A model generated the notes under the pieces. That model was not told the DNA's origin. It searched no databases and saw only the letters and a list, made by a program, of their open reading frames with translations. DNA of 38,472 nucleotides from the NCBI GenBank assembly GCA_004297335.1, contig SCUD01000028.1, positions 1 through 38,472 of the forward strand, in the 5' to 3' direction. Below, in pieces: positions 25,441-33,377 of the stretch. Within the stretch, counting starts at the first letter, position 1. Every line of letters starts with the position of its first letter. The translations under genes were made by a program, and so were the position numbers. The DNA comes from Gammaproteobacteria bacterium (GTDB lineage: Bacteria > Pseudomonadota > Gammaproteobacteria > Steroidobacterales > Steroidobacteraceae).

Positions 25441-26331
25441 ATGCCCGTTTACGTTCTCTACGCTGCGGTGGTGCTGATCTGGGGCACCACCTGGTACGCC
25501 ATCGAGCTGCAGCTCGGGATCGTGGCACCCGAGATTTCACTGCTCTATCGCTTCGGGCTGGCCGCAATCTGCCTGTTCCTGTATGCGCTGGTGATGCGCA
25601 GTCCGATGCGCCTGTCCTGGCGCGATCATGGCTACGTCGCGCTGCAGGGCCTGCTGCTGTTTTCGCTCAACTACTGGCTGATCTACCTCGGCACCCAGCA
25701 CCTGACCAGCGGCCTGGTCGCCGTGCTGTTCACCAGCCTCATCTACATGAACCTGGTCAACGCGCGGCTGATCTTCGGCCACCCGATCGAACGCCGCATC
25801 CTCGTGGCGGCGACCGCGGGCATGCTCGGTGTCGTGCTGCTGTTCCTGCCGGAGATCCGCTCGACCAGCGGCGATGCATCCCTGGCGCACGGGGTTCTGC
25901 TCGTACTGGGCTCCACCTACCTCGCCTCGCTCGGCAACATGGCCGCGCTGCGCAACACGCGCGGCGGCCTGTCGGTCGTTACGGTCAATGCCTGGGGCAT
26001 GGCCTGGGGCACGCTCGGCTTTGCCGTCCTGGCCTGGGCCAGCGGCGCAGAACTCGCCTTCGACCCGTCGTGGCCCTACGTCGCCTCGCTGCTCTACCTC
26101 GCGATCGCTGGATCGGCCGTGGCCTTCGGGCTGTACCTGGCGCTGATCCGGCGGATCGGCGCCGCGCGCGCGGCTTATACGAGCGTGCTGGTTCCGGTGG
26201 TGGCGCTGCTGGTATCCACGGTCTTCGAGGGCTATCGCTGGAGCGCGCCGGCGATTGCCGGCCTCGTGGTGCTGCTGGCCGGCAATGCGCTGGCGCTGCG
26301 CGCGAGGCCGGCGCCGGGGTCAACCAAGTAG
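25441..26331 (+). CDS. EamA/DMT superfamily transporter 1
   Basis: 296 residues with ten predicted helices in two EamA repeats (about 5-135 and 150-290). WGTTWYAIELQLG at the start is typical of drug/metabolite transporters that export amino acids or other small metabolites. The substrate is unknown. ATG 25441 follows the OPT stop by 30 nt, without a clear ribosome binding site. The next EamA gene starts about 20 nt after its stop. Confidence 0.88.
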   Translation: MPVYVLYAAVVLIWGTTWYAIELQLGIVAPEISLLYRFGLAAICLFLYALVMRSPMRLSWRDHGYVALQGLLLFSLNYWLIYLGTQHLTSGLVAVLFTSLIYMNLVNARLIFGHPIERRILVAATAGMLGVVLLFLPEIRSTSGDASLAHGVLLVLGSTYLASLGNMAALRNTRGGLSVVTVNAWGMAWGTLGFAVLAWASGAELAFDPSWPYVASLLYLAIAGSAVAFGLYLALIRRIGAARAAYTSVLVPVVALLVSTVFEGYRWSAPAIAGLVVLLAGNALALRARPAPGSTK

Positions 26332-26350
26332 GCTGCTCCGGCCACGGACC

Positions 26351-27283
26351 ATGGTTCCCGGCATGTACGAGGGCTCCCGCAACCCGAAGCTGCAGATCAG
26401 GCTGGCACTCGCCATCATCTACCTGGTCTGGGGCTCGGCTTATCTCGCGACCAAGGTGATGGTCACCGACGAGCCGCCGCTCCTCGCCGGTGGCTTGCGT
26501 TTCACGCTCGCCGGGCTGCTGCTCGGCGCCTTCGCCTGGTGGCGCGGCGGACCGCCGCGCTGCAGCCGGCTGGAACTGCGCCACATCGGCATCGTCGCGC
26601 TGCTCGCGATCGTCGTCAGCAACGGCTGCAACGTACTCGCGATGCAGCACGTGCAGTCCAACATGGCGGCGATGCTGAACTCGACCCCGGCCCTGTGGAT
26701 CGCCTGGTTCGGCACCTTTGGCCGCCACGGCAGCCCCCTGTCCGGCCCCGCACGAATCGGGCTGCTGGTCGGCCTCGCCGGCGTCGTGCTGGTGCTCGCG
26801 CCCGCCGGCGACCTGCATACGACCGCGCTGCGCTGGCAGCTGCTGATACTCGTCGGCTGCGTCGGCTGGTCGCTCGGCACGATCTACTATCGCCACGCGA
26901 AGGCGGTCAACGACCCGCTGATGTTCACGGCGCTGCAGATGCTCACCGGTGGCGCCGCGCTGCTGCTGCTCGCCGCGGCGAGCGGCGAACCGTTCGTACT
27001 GCAGTGGACTCCGCGTGCCATCGCCGCCTTTCTGTGGCTTACGCTGATGAGCTCCTGCGTCGCCTACTCGGCCTATGCGTTCCTCGCCCTGCACACGCGG
27101 CCGGTCATCGTCGGTTCCTTCGGCTTCGTGAATCCAGCGGTCGCGGCCCTGTTCGGCTGGCTGCTGCTCGGGGAAACGCTCTCCTGGACCCAGGCTGCCG
27201 GCATGCTGGTGATCCTCGCCGGCATGGCCCTCGTGACCGGCTACTGGCGGCCGCTGCCTCCGCTCCACCCAGGGTCGCGCTGA
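26351..27283 (+). CDS. EamA/DMT superfamily transporter 2
   Basis: 310 residues with ten helices. YLVWGSAYLATKVMV and the C-terminal GSFGFVNPAVAALFGWLLLGE (FVNPAVA) are EamA signatures of the YedA-like group. The frame opens at 26255 inside the preceding gene, but residues before ATG 26351 look like shadow. ATG 26363 is an equally possible start. It shares little obvious sequence with the first EamA protein, so this is a pair rather than a recent duplication. It is convergent with kup, 4 bp apart. Confidence 0.88.
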   Translation: MVPGMYEGSRNPKLQIRLALAIIYLVWGSAYLATKVMVTDEPPLLAGGLRFTLAGLLLGAFAWWRGGPPRCSRLELRHIGIVALLAIVVSNGCNVLAMQHVQSNMAAMLNSTPALWIAWFGTFGRHGSPLSGPARIGLLVGLAGVVLVLAPAGDLHTTALRWQLLILVGCVGWSLGTIYYRHAKAVNDPLMFTALQMLTGGAALLLLAAASGEPFVLQWTPRAIAAFLWLTLMSSCVAYSAYAFLALHTRPVIVGSFGFVNPAVAALFGWLLLGETLSWTQAAGMLVILAGMALVTGYWRPLPPLHPGSR

Positions 27284-27287
27284 CCGG

Positions 27288-29144
27288 TCAGATCTCGACT
27301 TCGGTCGCGAGCATGACCACGCGCGCCGCGGGCATGCGGAAGAACTCCGCCGCCTGGGCGCTGCGTCGCTGCATCCAGGCAAATACCCGCATCCTCGCCC
27401 CGGCGATGCCGGCCCGCGACCGCGCCCGCACCAGATGCCAGCCGACGAAGAAGGTACGGTCCTCGCTGATCCGCAGTCCACGGCGAGCCGCGCCGCGGAG
27501 CGCCGTGTTCACGTCCGGCGTCTCGAGGAAGCCGAAGCGCGCGTGCACCAGGTGCACATCCCGCATGATCTCCTCGGGCCAGCTCCGCGCCACCGGATCC
27601 TGCCGCGGCGTACGCAGGATCTCGAAATGCAGGATCACGATGTTCGCGTGGCGGACGTGGTTGTGCTCGAGGTTGCGCAGCAGCGCAGTCGGCACGAACC
27701 CCTGCTGGCTGACCAGGAATACCGCCGTGCCCGGAACGCAGGTTGCACCCTCGAGCAGGGCCGGCAATTCGCTCATCGGCACGGCACGACGCCGCAGTTC
27801 GGCACGCAGCAGCAGGCGGCCGTCGCGCCAGGTCAGGAACATCGCGAACATGCCGGCAGCGAGCACCAGCGGCACCCAGCCTCCGCTTGGGATCTTGCTG
27901 GCGTTGCCGGCGAGGAATGCAAGATCGACCGCAAGGAACAGGCCGAACACGAGCGCGATGCGCCAGGCCGGCCACTGCCAGGCGGTAGCGGCCGCGGCAG
28001 CACCGAGCAGCGTCGTGATCACCATGGTCCCCATCACCGAGGCACCGTAGGCACCCGACAACGCGCTCGAGGAGCCGAACCCGAGCACAAAGGCGATGAC
28101 CGCGATGAACATGAAGGCGTTGGCGGCCGGCACGTAGATCTGTCCGCGCTCATCCGCCGAAGTCTGCAGGATCTGCACCCGCGGCAGCAGGTCGAGCTGC
28201 ACGGCCTGGCGGGTGATCGAGAACGCGCCGGAAATCGTCGCCTGCGAGGCGATGACCGTTGCCCCGGTCGCCAGCAGCAGCAGGGCCGGCAGCATGCCGG
28301 CTGGTGCGAGCGCGAAGAACGGATTGGTCGCAGCCTCCGGATGCGCCAGCAGGAGCGCGCCCTGGCCGAAGTAGTTGAGGAGCAGCCCCGGCAACACGAC
28401 CGTGAACCAGGCGAGACGCACCGGCGCGCGGCCGAGATGCCCCATGTCGGCATACAGCGCCTCGCCGCCGGTCAGTACCAGGAACACCGCGCCGAGGATG
28501 GCCAGCGCAAGGCCCGGATGCGCCAGCAGCAGCGCGAGCGCGTGGACCGGGCTGAGGGCCGCCAGGATACCGGGAGCATCGAGGATCGCACGCACGCCGA
28601 GCACCGCGAGGACCGCAAACCAGGCGACCATGACCGGTCCGAACAGGCGCCCGATGCGCTCGGTGCCGCGCCGCTGCAGCGCGAACAGCGCTGCCAGGAT
28701 GCCGAGGGTGACTGGCAGCACTGCCTGGCGCATGCCCGGATCGAGCAGTTCGAGCCCTTCAACCGCACTCAGCACCGAAATCGCGGGCGTGATCAGCGCA
28801 TCGCAGTAGAACAGCGCCGTACCCAGCACGCCGAGCAGGACCAGCCGGCTGGCCCACGCACCCGCGGTACCGATACGCCGTTGCACCAGTGCGACCAGCG
28901 CCAGGATTCCGCCCTCGCCGTCGTTGTCCGCACGCAGGATCAGCACGATGTATTTGGTCGAGATGACGACCAGCAGGCTCCAGAAGATCAGCGATACCAC
29001 TCCGAGCACGGTGGCGGGTCCGGTGACCCCGCCGGCCGCGGCCGTCGCCTCGCGCAGCGCATACAAGGGGCTGGTACCGATGTCGCCGTAGACGACACCG
29101 AGTGCACCCAGCGTGGCGCGGGAAAGTGAGCGTGATTCAGTCAT
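27288..29144 (-). CDS. kup: Kup potassium uptake protein
   Basis: 618 residues, close to E. coli Kup (622). The start LGALGVVYGDIGTSPLYAL (residues 12-30, VYGDIGTSP) is diagnostic. Twelve helices fill residues about 10-430, followed by a soluble C-terminal domain of about 190 residues. It is a proton-coupled K+ symporter useful at acid pH. The frame opens upstream at 29219, but ATG 29144 starts the family N-terminus. This is the second K+ uptake system in the window besides TrkAH. Confidence 0.95.
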   Translation of the reverse strand: MTESRSLSRATLGALGVVYGDIGTSPLYALREATAAAGGVTGPATVLGVVSLIFWSLLVVISTKYIVLILRADNDGEGGILALVALVQRRIGTAGAWASRLVLLGVLGTALFYCDALITPAISVLSAVEGLELLDPGMRQAVLPVTLGILAALFALQRRGTERIGRLFGPVMVAWFAVLAVLGVRAILDAPGILAALSPVHALALLLAHPGLALAILGAVFLVLTGGEALYADMGHLGRAPVRLAWFTVVLPGLLLNYFGQGALLLAHPEAATNPFFALAPAGMLPALLLLATGATVIASQATISGAFSITRQAVQLDLLPRVQILQTSADERGQIYVPAANAFMFIAVIAFVLGFGSSSALSGAYGASVMGTMVITTLLGAAAAATAWQWPAWRIALVFGLFLAVDLAFLAGNASKIPSGGWVPLVLAAGMFAMFLTWRDGRLLLRAELRRRAVPMSELPALLEGATCVPGTAVFLVSQQGFVPTALLRNLEHNHVRHANIVILHFEILRTPRQDPVARSWPEEIMRDVHLVHARFGFLETPDVNTALRGAARRGLRISEDRTFFVGWHLVRARSRAGIAGARMRVFAWMQRRSAQAAEFFRMPAARVVMLATEVEI

Positions 29145-29167
29145 GGTTGGGGTCGCACGGGTCGATT

Positions 29168-29173
29168 TGTATA
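29168..29173 (-). promoter_or_regulatory. Candidate -10 box of kup (TATACA)
   Basis: TATACA on the minus strand is part of an 8-bp perfect palindrome TGTATACA (29168-29175). It ends 23 nt before the kup ATG. The -35 is not clear. Confidence 0.35.
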
Positions 29174-29199
29174 CACGAAACCGAGGGCGGCCATCTGCC

Positions 29200-30234
29200 T
29201 CAGGCTGGCCGCTCCGCATCCCAGCGCGCCTGGTACCGCGGCCGCCGCGCGCCGCCGACCAGGACGAGCCCGCCGTCGCGCTCAGCCCGCGTCGGGATCA
29301 CGTTGCGGTCGATGGCGCCCTCCAGCGTCAGCGCGAGGTCGAGCGCGAACACCGGATCGCCGATGTGCCAGGAGTGGTTGAAGGTGCCGGTGAACTCGGA
29401 GGTCGCCGGATTCTTGCGGGCGAAATACGCGGAGCAGTCCACATTGACGAGCTTTCGCGGGGCATCCTGCGGCACGCCGACACGGCCGGCGCGCGGCGAA
29501 GTGCCGAGGCGCTTCATGCTCGAGGCCGCCAGCACGCGGTCGAAGCCGTTCGAGTAATTCGTCAGCCGGAAGATGCGCTCGTACATCGGCCTGGCCCAGT
29601 CGGACCCGGCCCCGAGCGAGGAACTCGCGACGTCACCGGCAATGAATGCGACCTGCCCGATGCGCCAGTGCCGGCGGAAGAACTCGCCGCGCTTCGCCGC
29701 GTTCGCGAACGCCTCCATGATCACGTAGGCTCCGGTCGAGTGCCCGAGCAGGTGCACGTTGATCCGGCAGGGCGGCACCGCCGGCTCGGCCGGATACTGC
29801 GCATCGATCAGCAGCTGCAGCGCGTCGTCGACCAGCGCGTGGGCTACCTGCGAGGCATCGCGGCGGTCCTCGAGGTAATTCAGCGTCGAGTTGTCGCTCG
29901 GCCAGTCGAAGGCGACGACCAGTCCGCGCCAGCCCTGGGCGGCGAGCGTCCGCTGCAGCGTCCGCGTGCGCCACAGCACGGTCGCGGCGTCATTATTGTA
30001 ACCGTGGACGAAGAACAGCAGGTCGCCGGTCGCACCGGTGACCGGATCCTCCGGGCCGCTGGCGCTGGCAATTACGGCGCGGCGCCAGCGCTCACGGTCG
30101 ATCCGCTGGGCGGCGGCAAAGGAGCGACGGGAGGTCGGCACGTGCAGGAAGCTCGTCGGCCCTGGCTCCGGCCGGAAGTTACCGGCGGAGTCGAGCGCGC
30201 GGGTGCAGACGATGTAGCTGCCGCTGCTGCGCAC
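29200..30234 (-). CDS. Alpha/beta hydrolase, DUF900-like
   Basis: 344 residues from a GTG start with a very strong AGGAGGGG ribosome binding site. The oxyanion-hole segment FFVHGYN is near 75-80 and the nucleophile elbow GHSTG at 164-168 (Ser166). FNHSWHIGD near residue 285 probably supplies the catalytic His. This is the DUF900 type of esterase/lipase fold with unknown substrate. There is no clear signal peptide. It is the last gene of the leftward cluster before kup and starts 29 nt after the cupin stop. Confidence 0.85.
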   Translation of the reverse strand: MRSSGSYIVCTRALDSAGNFRPEPGPTSFLHVPTSRRSFAAAQRIDRERWRRAVIASASGPEDPVTGATGDLLFFVHGYNNDAATVLWRTRTLQRTLAAQGWRGLVVAFDWPSDNSTLNYLEDRRDASQVAHALVDDALQLLIDAQYPAEPAVPPCRINVHLLGHSTGAYVIMEAFANAAKRGEFFRRHWRIGQVAFIAGDVASSSLGAGSDWARPMYERIFRLTNYSNGFDRVLAASSMKRLGTSPRAGRVGVPQDAPRKLVNVDCSAYFARKNPATSEFTGTFNHSWHIGDPVFALDLALTLEGAIDRNVIPTRAERDGGLVLVGGARRPRYQARWDAERPA

Positions 30235-30263
30235 GGTGCCCCTCCTGCAACCGGGGACGTCGA

Positions 30264-30596
30264 TCAGTCCGGCGAAAATACCAGCATCCGGACGATGCCG
30301 GTCGTCCGGTTCTCGATCGAGCGTTCCTCATGGGCCTCGATCAGGCAGGAATCCAGTGGCCCGAGCGTCACCGCGCCGGCCCCGGTGATCACGGTGATCT
30401 CGCCTTCCAGCACGACGTAGACCTTTTCGGAGGGCGCCGAGCCCGTTTCCGCGCCGCCACCCGGCAGGAAGATCGACAACCCGGCCCAGGCAGAGTGGCT
30501 GGGGCTCGCCTCCTTGCCCTGCAGGCGAAATGCGACCATGCCGTGGTGCTTGACGGTCGGATACGGCTTCATCTCGTTACGTCGCGTGACGTGCAT
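30264..30596 (-). CDS. Small cupin-domain protein lacking the usual HxH metal site
   Basis: 110 residues, a single cupin barrel. The position of the first cupin motif reads GGGAETGSAPSEKVYVVLEGE (shown in part: SEKVYVVLEGE) without the HxH pair; the second motif keeps His and Asn in EAHEERSIEN. It may therefore be a metal-free sugar/ligand-binding or structural cupin. AGGGAG precedes ATG 30596; an internal ATG at residue 9 is the alternative. It lies 20 nt after the holin-like gene. Confidence 0.8.
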   Translation of the reverse strand: MHVTRRNEMKPYPTVKHHGMVAFRLQGKEASPSHSAWAGLSIFLPGGGAETGSAPSEKVYVVLEGEITVITGAGAVTLGPLDSCLIEAHEERSIENRTTGIVRMLVFSPD

Positions 30597-30616
30597 GTGG
30601 CGACTCCCTGCTGCTG

Positions 30617-30979
30617 TCAGCTGCCGCGCAGGGCCGCGCCCGGCTTGAACAGGGCGTTGCCGATCCAGCTCACCAGGCTCACGAGCAGCGCGGCCCAGAA
30701 CGCCGCCCAGAAGCCGCCGATCGTCATGCCCGGCAGGAAGAACGCCACCAGCCCGAGCATGCCGGCGTTGACGACCAGCAGGAACAGCCCCAGCGTCAGC
30801 AGCGTCAGTGGCAGCGTCAGCAGGATCGCCAGCGGACGGACGATCGCGTTGACGATGCCGAGCAGCACCGCCGCGAGCAGCAGGGTCGCTGGTGAGTCAA
30901 CCTGCAGCCCGTCGACCCACTCCGTGGCCAGCCACAGGCCGAGTGCCGCGATCAGGGCGCGAAGGATGAATCGGGTCAC
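30617..30979 (-). CDS. Phage holin family 4 / YvlD-like membrane protein
   Basis: 120 residues with four hydrophobic helices separated by short loops, and the conserved GIVNAIVRPLAILLTLPLTLLTLG core (NAIVRPL, LPLTLLTLG). Despite the holin name, chromosomal members are small inner-membrane proteins of unclear role, some in envelope-stress operons. GTG 30979 begins 4 nt after the amidohydrolase stop. No phage genes are near, so a prophage origin is unlikely. Confidence 0.88.
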   Translation of the reverse strand: MTRFILRALIAALGLWLATEWVDGLQVDSPATLLLAAVLLGIVNAIVRPLAILLTLPLTLLTLGLFLLVVNAGMLGLVAFFLPGMTIGGFWAAFWAALLVSLVSWIGNALFKPGAALRGS

Positions 30980-30983
30980 GGCT

Positions 30984-32333
30984 TCAGCGTACCCGACTCC
31001 CGCGCCGGATCACAATATCCACGGCCTGCAGCAGCACCGGGTGCCGCAGCAGGTCGCCGCGCACCGCAATGACATCGGCATACAGGCCCGGCAGGAGGGC
31101 CCCCGCCTCGTGGCCGGCCCCCATCGTGATGGCGGCATCGCGGGTAGCGGCCTGGATCGCGCGCAGCACCGGCAGGCCGCAGTCGCTGACCCAGAAGTCG
31201 ATCTCCTGCCAGGTGGCACGCGAGTGCAGGTGGCCGGGCACGCCGGCGTCCGAACCGAGCACCAGGCGCAGCTTCGCCTCATCCAGCTGGCGCAGCCGCG
31301 CACACTGGCCGCGCGCCTGCGAGGCAGGCATCTCCCACCAGTCGACGCGCCCGGGGTCCGCGAGCGAGCCCAGGACATCGGCCCGGACCAGCGGCGGCAG
31401 CGCCGCGGTGGCAGGACCGTCGTCGAGCGGTTCGGGATTGGCCCGCAGTGACTCGAAGTTGAGGAGCCCGGAGATCCCCGGGGACCAACTCAGCGGCCGG
31501 GCCTGCGGATCGAGCAGGCGCTGGTGCAGGCTCAGGATGACCTCCTCCGGCAGTGCCGGCAGGCCGGCCATGCCGGTGCCGAGGAAGCCGTCGATGCCGA
31601 GCGTGACGCCACGGATGACGTCCGCGGGGCGCTCGGCCCAGGCGTGCACCGGCAGCCCGCGCGTGCGGGCTTCACCGACCGCGGCGCTGAGCTCCTCGGC
31701 GGTCCACAGGTCGAGGTCAGCGAGCAACAGGTAGTCGACGCCGGCTTCGGCCAGCCGCGCGACCCGGGCGCGGGCATCCAGGGCGCCCTCCACGACCCAC
31801 TGCCAGTCTCCCGCTTCCGGTGCGACCTGCTTGCGCAGCTGCGGCCCGGACACATAGAGCGTTGGCCCGCGGACCAGGCCGTTGCGGGTGCGATGGCGCA
31901 GGTTCAGCGCCGCCTCGAGCGGGGCACCGACGTCGCGCGCGCTGGTGACGCCGGCTTCGAGCAACTGGCGCGCGGCGATCGGCATCACGACCCGTTCCGC
32001 GAGCGGCCCGTAGGTCGAGTTCCAGCGCGTGCGGTCGCCGTGGCCGAGGCGCATCAGGTGCACCTGCAGGTCCCAGAGCCCCGGCAACACCGTCATGCCC
32101 TCCGTGGAGATGAGTTCGGCGCCTGGCGGGATCCGCAGCTGCGTGGCGGGACCGACGGCCGTGATGCGCTCGCCGTCGATAAGAACGACGCCGTTCCGGA
32201 TCGGCGCACCGCCGGTACCGTCGATGATCGTGCCGCCGGCCAGCGCCAGGGTCGCGGCGTCGGCACTGCCGGCTGCGAGCCAGGTGCCCAGCAGCAGGCC
32301 GGGCCACAGCCGGAGGCCGCGGCAGGCGCTCAT
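30984..32333 (-). CDS. Secreted amidohydrolase-family protein missing several metal ligands
   Basis: 449 residues with a signal peptide ending ADA near residue 26. The fold signatures are clear: LAGGTIIDGTGG, PGLWDLQVHL, AGVTSARDVG, GSDAGVPG and the DVIAVRGD end. But the metal centre is eroded. The first HxH reads Gln90-Val-His92, the carbamylated Lys position has VDYLLLAD (Leu203), HAH reads His230-Ala-Trp232, and the EH before TG reads Leu251-Gly252. Asp362 remains. It may be a binding protein or use another chemistry. Ligand positions were aligned by eye with imidazolonepropionase/prolidase-type relatives. The ATG follows the diguanylate cyclase stop with no gap. Confidence 0.85.
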   Translation of the reverse strand: MSACRGLRLWPGLLLGTWLAAGSADAATLALAGGTIIDGTGGAPIRNGVVLIDGERITAVGPATQLRIPPGAELISTEGMTVLPGLWDLQVHLMRLGHGDRTRWNSTYGPLAERVVMPIAARQLLEAGVTSARDVGAPLEAALNLRHRTRNGLVRGPTLYVSGPQLRKQVAPEAGDWQWVVEGALDARARVARLAEAGVDYLLLADLDLWTAEELSAAVGEARTRGLPVHAWAERPADVIRGVTLGIDGFLGTGMAGLPALPEEVILSLHQRLLDPQARPLSWSPGISGLLNFESLRANPEPLDDGPATAALPPLVRADVLGSLADPGRVDWWEMPASQARGQCARLRQLDEAKLRLVLGSDAGVPGHLHSRATWQEIDFWVSDCGLPVLRAIQAATRDAAITMGAGHEAGALLPGLYADVIAVRGDLLRHPVLLQAVDIVIRRGSRVR

Positions 32334-33377
32334 TCAGGGCGCTCCGCTGGTGCCCGCCGTGGCCTTTTGCCGGCGCAGGTCCTTGTCGCGATACATGCGC
32401 GCCTCGGCGGCGGTGACGACGTCGTCGGCACCCGGCCCGTCCTGGGGATAGCTCGCGGCGCCGACGCTGACCGTGATGCGCTGCAACCGGTCGCCCGCCG
32501 GAAACAGGCTGCGATAGGCATTGTTTCGGATCCGCTGGGCCACGCCCTCGGCGACTTCCGGGATCGATTCCGGCAGGAACACGATGAATTCGTCGCCGCC
32601 GTAGCGGGCGACGATGTCGCTGGCGCGGACGGCGCGCTGGATCGCCGCGGCGACGGTGGTGATCGCCAGATTGCCGGCCTGATGCCCGTGCTCATCGTTC
32701 AGCTTCTTCAGGTTTTCCATGTCCACCATCAGGATGCCATAACCGCCCCGGCCGGCGCGCTGGCGCAATCGATGCTCGCGGTCCAGCAGCAGCCGGAAGG
32801 TGCGCAGGTTGAACGCTCCGGTAAGCCCGTCGCGCTCCGCCATCACCTCGATCCGGCGCCGGGCCGTCGCGATCGAGTTGCTGAGCGCCCAGGTCAGGTA
32901 GGCGACCAGCGCGTACGGCCCGAGGGTCCCGAACAGGCCCGCGAGCAGCTCCCCGGTGGACGGCAGCGTGGCCTCACCGAGCACCAGCGACGCGAAGGCG
33001 AGGGCGACGCTCAGGAATGCGACGATAGCACCGCGCCGGCCCAGCGTCATCGCCACCAGCACGATCGGCAGCAGGTAGAGGTTCACCAGCGCGCTGGCCG
33101 CACCACCGGTCTGCATCGCGACGAAGGTGATATACGCGACCATGCCGGCAGCGCCGAGCGCGATGCGCGGGCCCGTACCGCGCACCGGGAAACGACTCCA
33201 GCGCAGGCCGATCACCAGCAGCGCGAACAGGGCCGTTACGACCAGCAGCAGCAGCGGGGCGCGCGGCGGACTGCGGTTGGCCAGCAGGTACAGCGCGACG
33301 ACCAGCAACACCAGCCAGTCCACCCGGGCGACGCTGCGCAGGATGCCGGCGTGCTCGTCGCGCCGTGCTCCGTTCAC
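32334..33377 (-). CDS. Membrane-bound diguanylate cyclase (GGDEF)
   Basis: 347 residues. The first 170 hold about six membrane helices without a known sensor domain. The GGDEF domain covers about 175-335, with the intact active site YGGDEF at 260-264 and the inhibitory I-site RASD at 251-254, exactly five residues before it. It should make c-di-GMP from two GTP and be product-inhibited. GTG 33377 overlaps the stop of the EAL protein (GTGA), and its TGA touches the amidohydrolase ATG. This makes opposing c-di-GMP enzymes translationally coupled. Confidence 0.92.
   Translation of the reverse strand: MNGARRDEHAGILRSVARVDWLVLLVVALYLLANRSPPRAPLLLLVVTALFALLVIGLRWSRFPVRGTGPRIALGAAGMVAYITFVAMQTGGAASALVNLYLLPIVLVAMTLGRRGAIVAFLSVALAFASLVLGEATLPSTGELLAGLFGTLGPYALVAYLTWALSNSIATARRRIEVMAERDGLTGAFNLRTFRLLLDREHRLRQRAGRGGYGILMVDMENLKKLNDEHGHQAGNLAITTVAAAIQRAVRASDIVARYGGDEFIVFLPESIPEVAEGVAQRIRNNAYRSLFPAGDRLQRITVSVGAASYPQDGPGADDVVTAAEARMYRDKDLRRQKATAGTSGAP

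Noticed and set aside
27435-29129. 564-codon rightward frame opposite kup
   Set aside because: Composition is rich in Arg, Gln, His and Asp with no domain or membrane logic; it is the antisense shadow of a clear Kup protein.
30617-30979. Holin-family hit as a prophage marker
   Set aside because: The YvlD-like group is a chromosomal membrane family; no phage structural, lysis or integrase genes are near.
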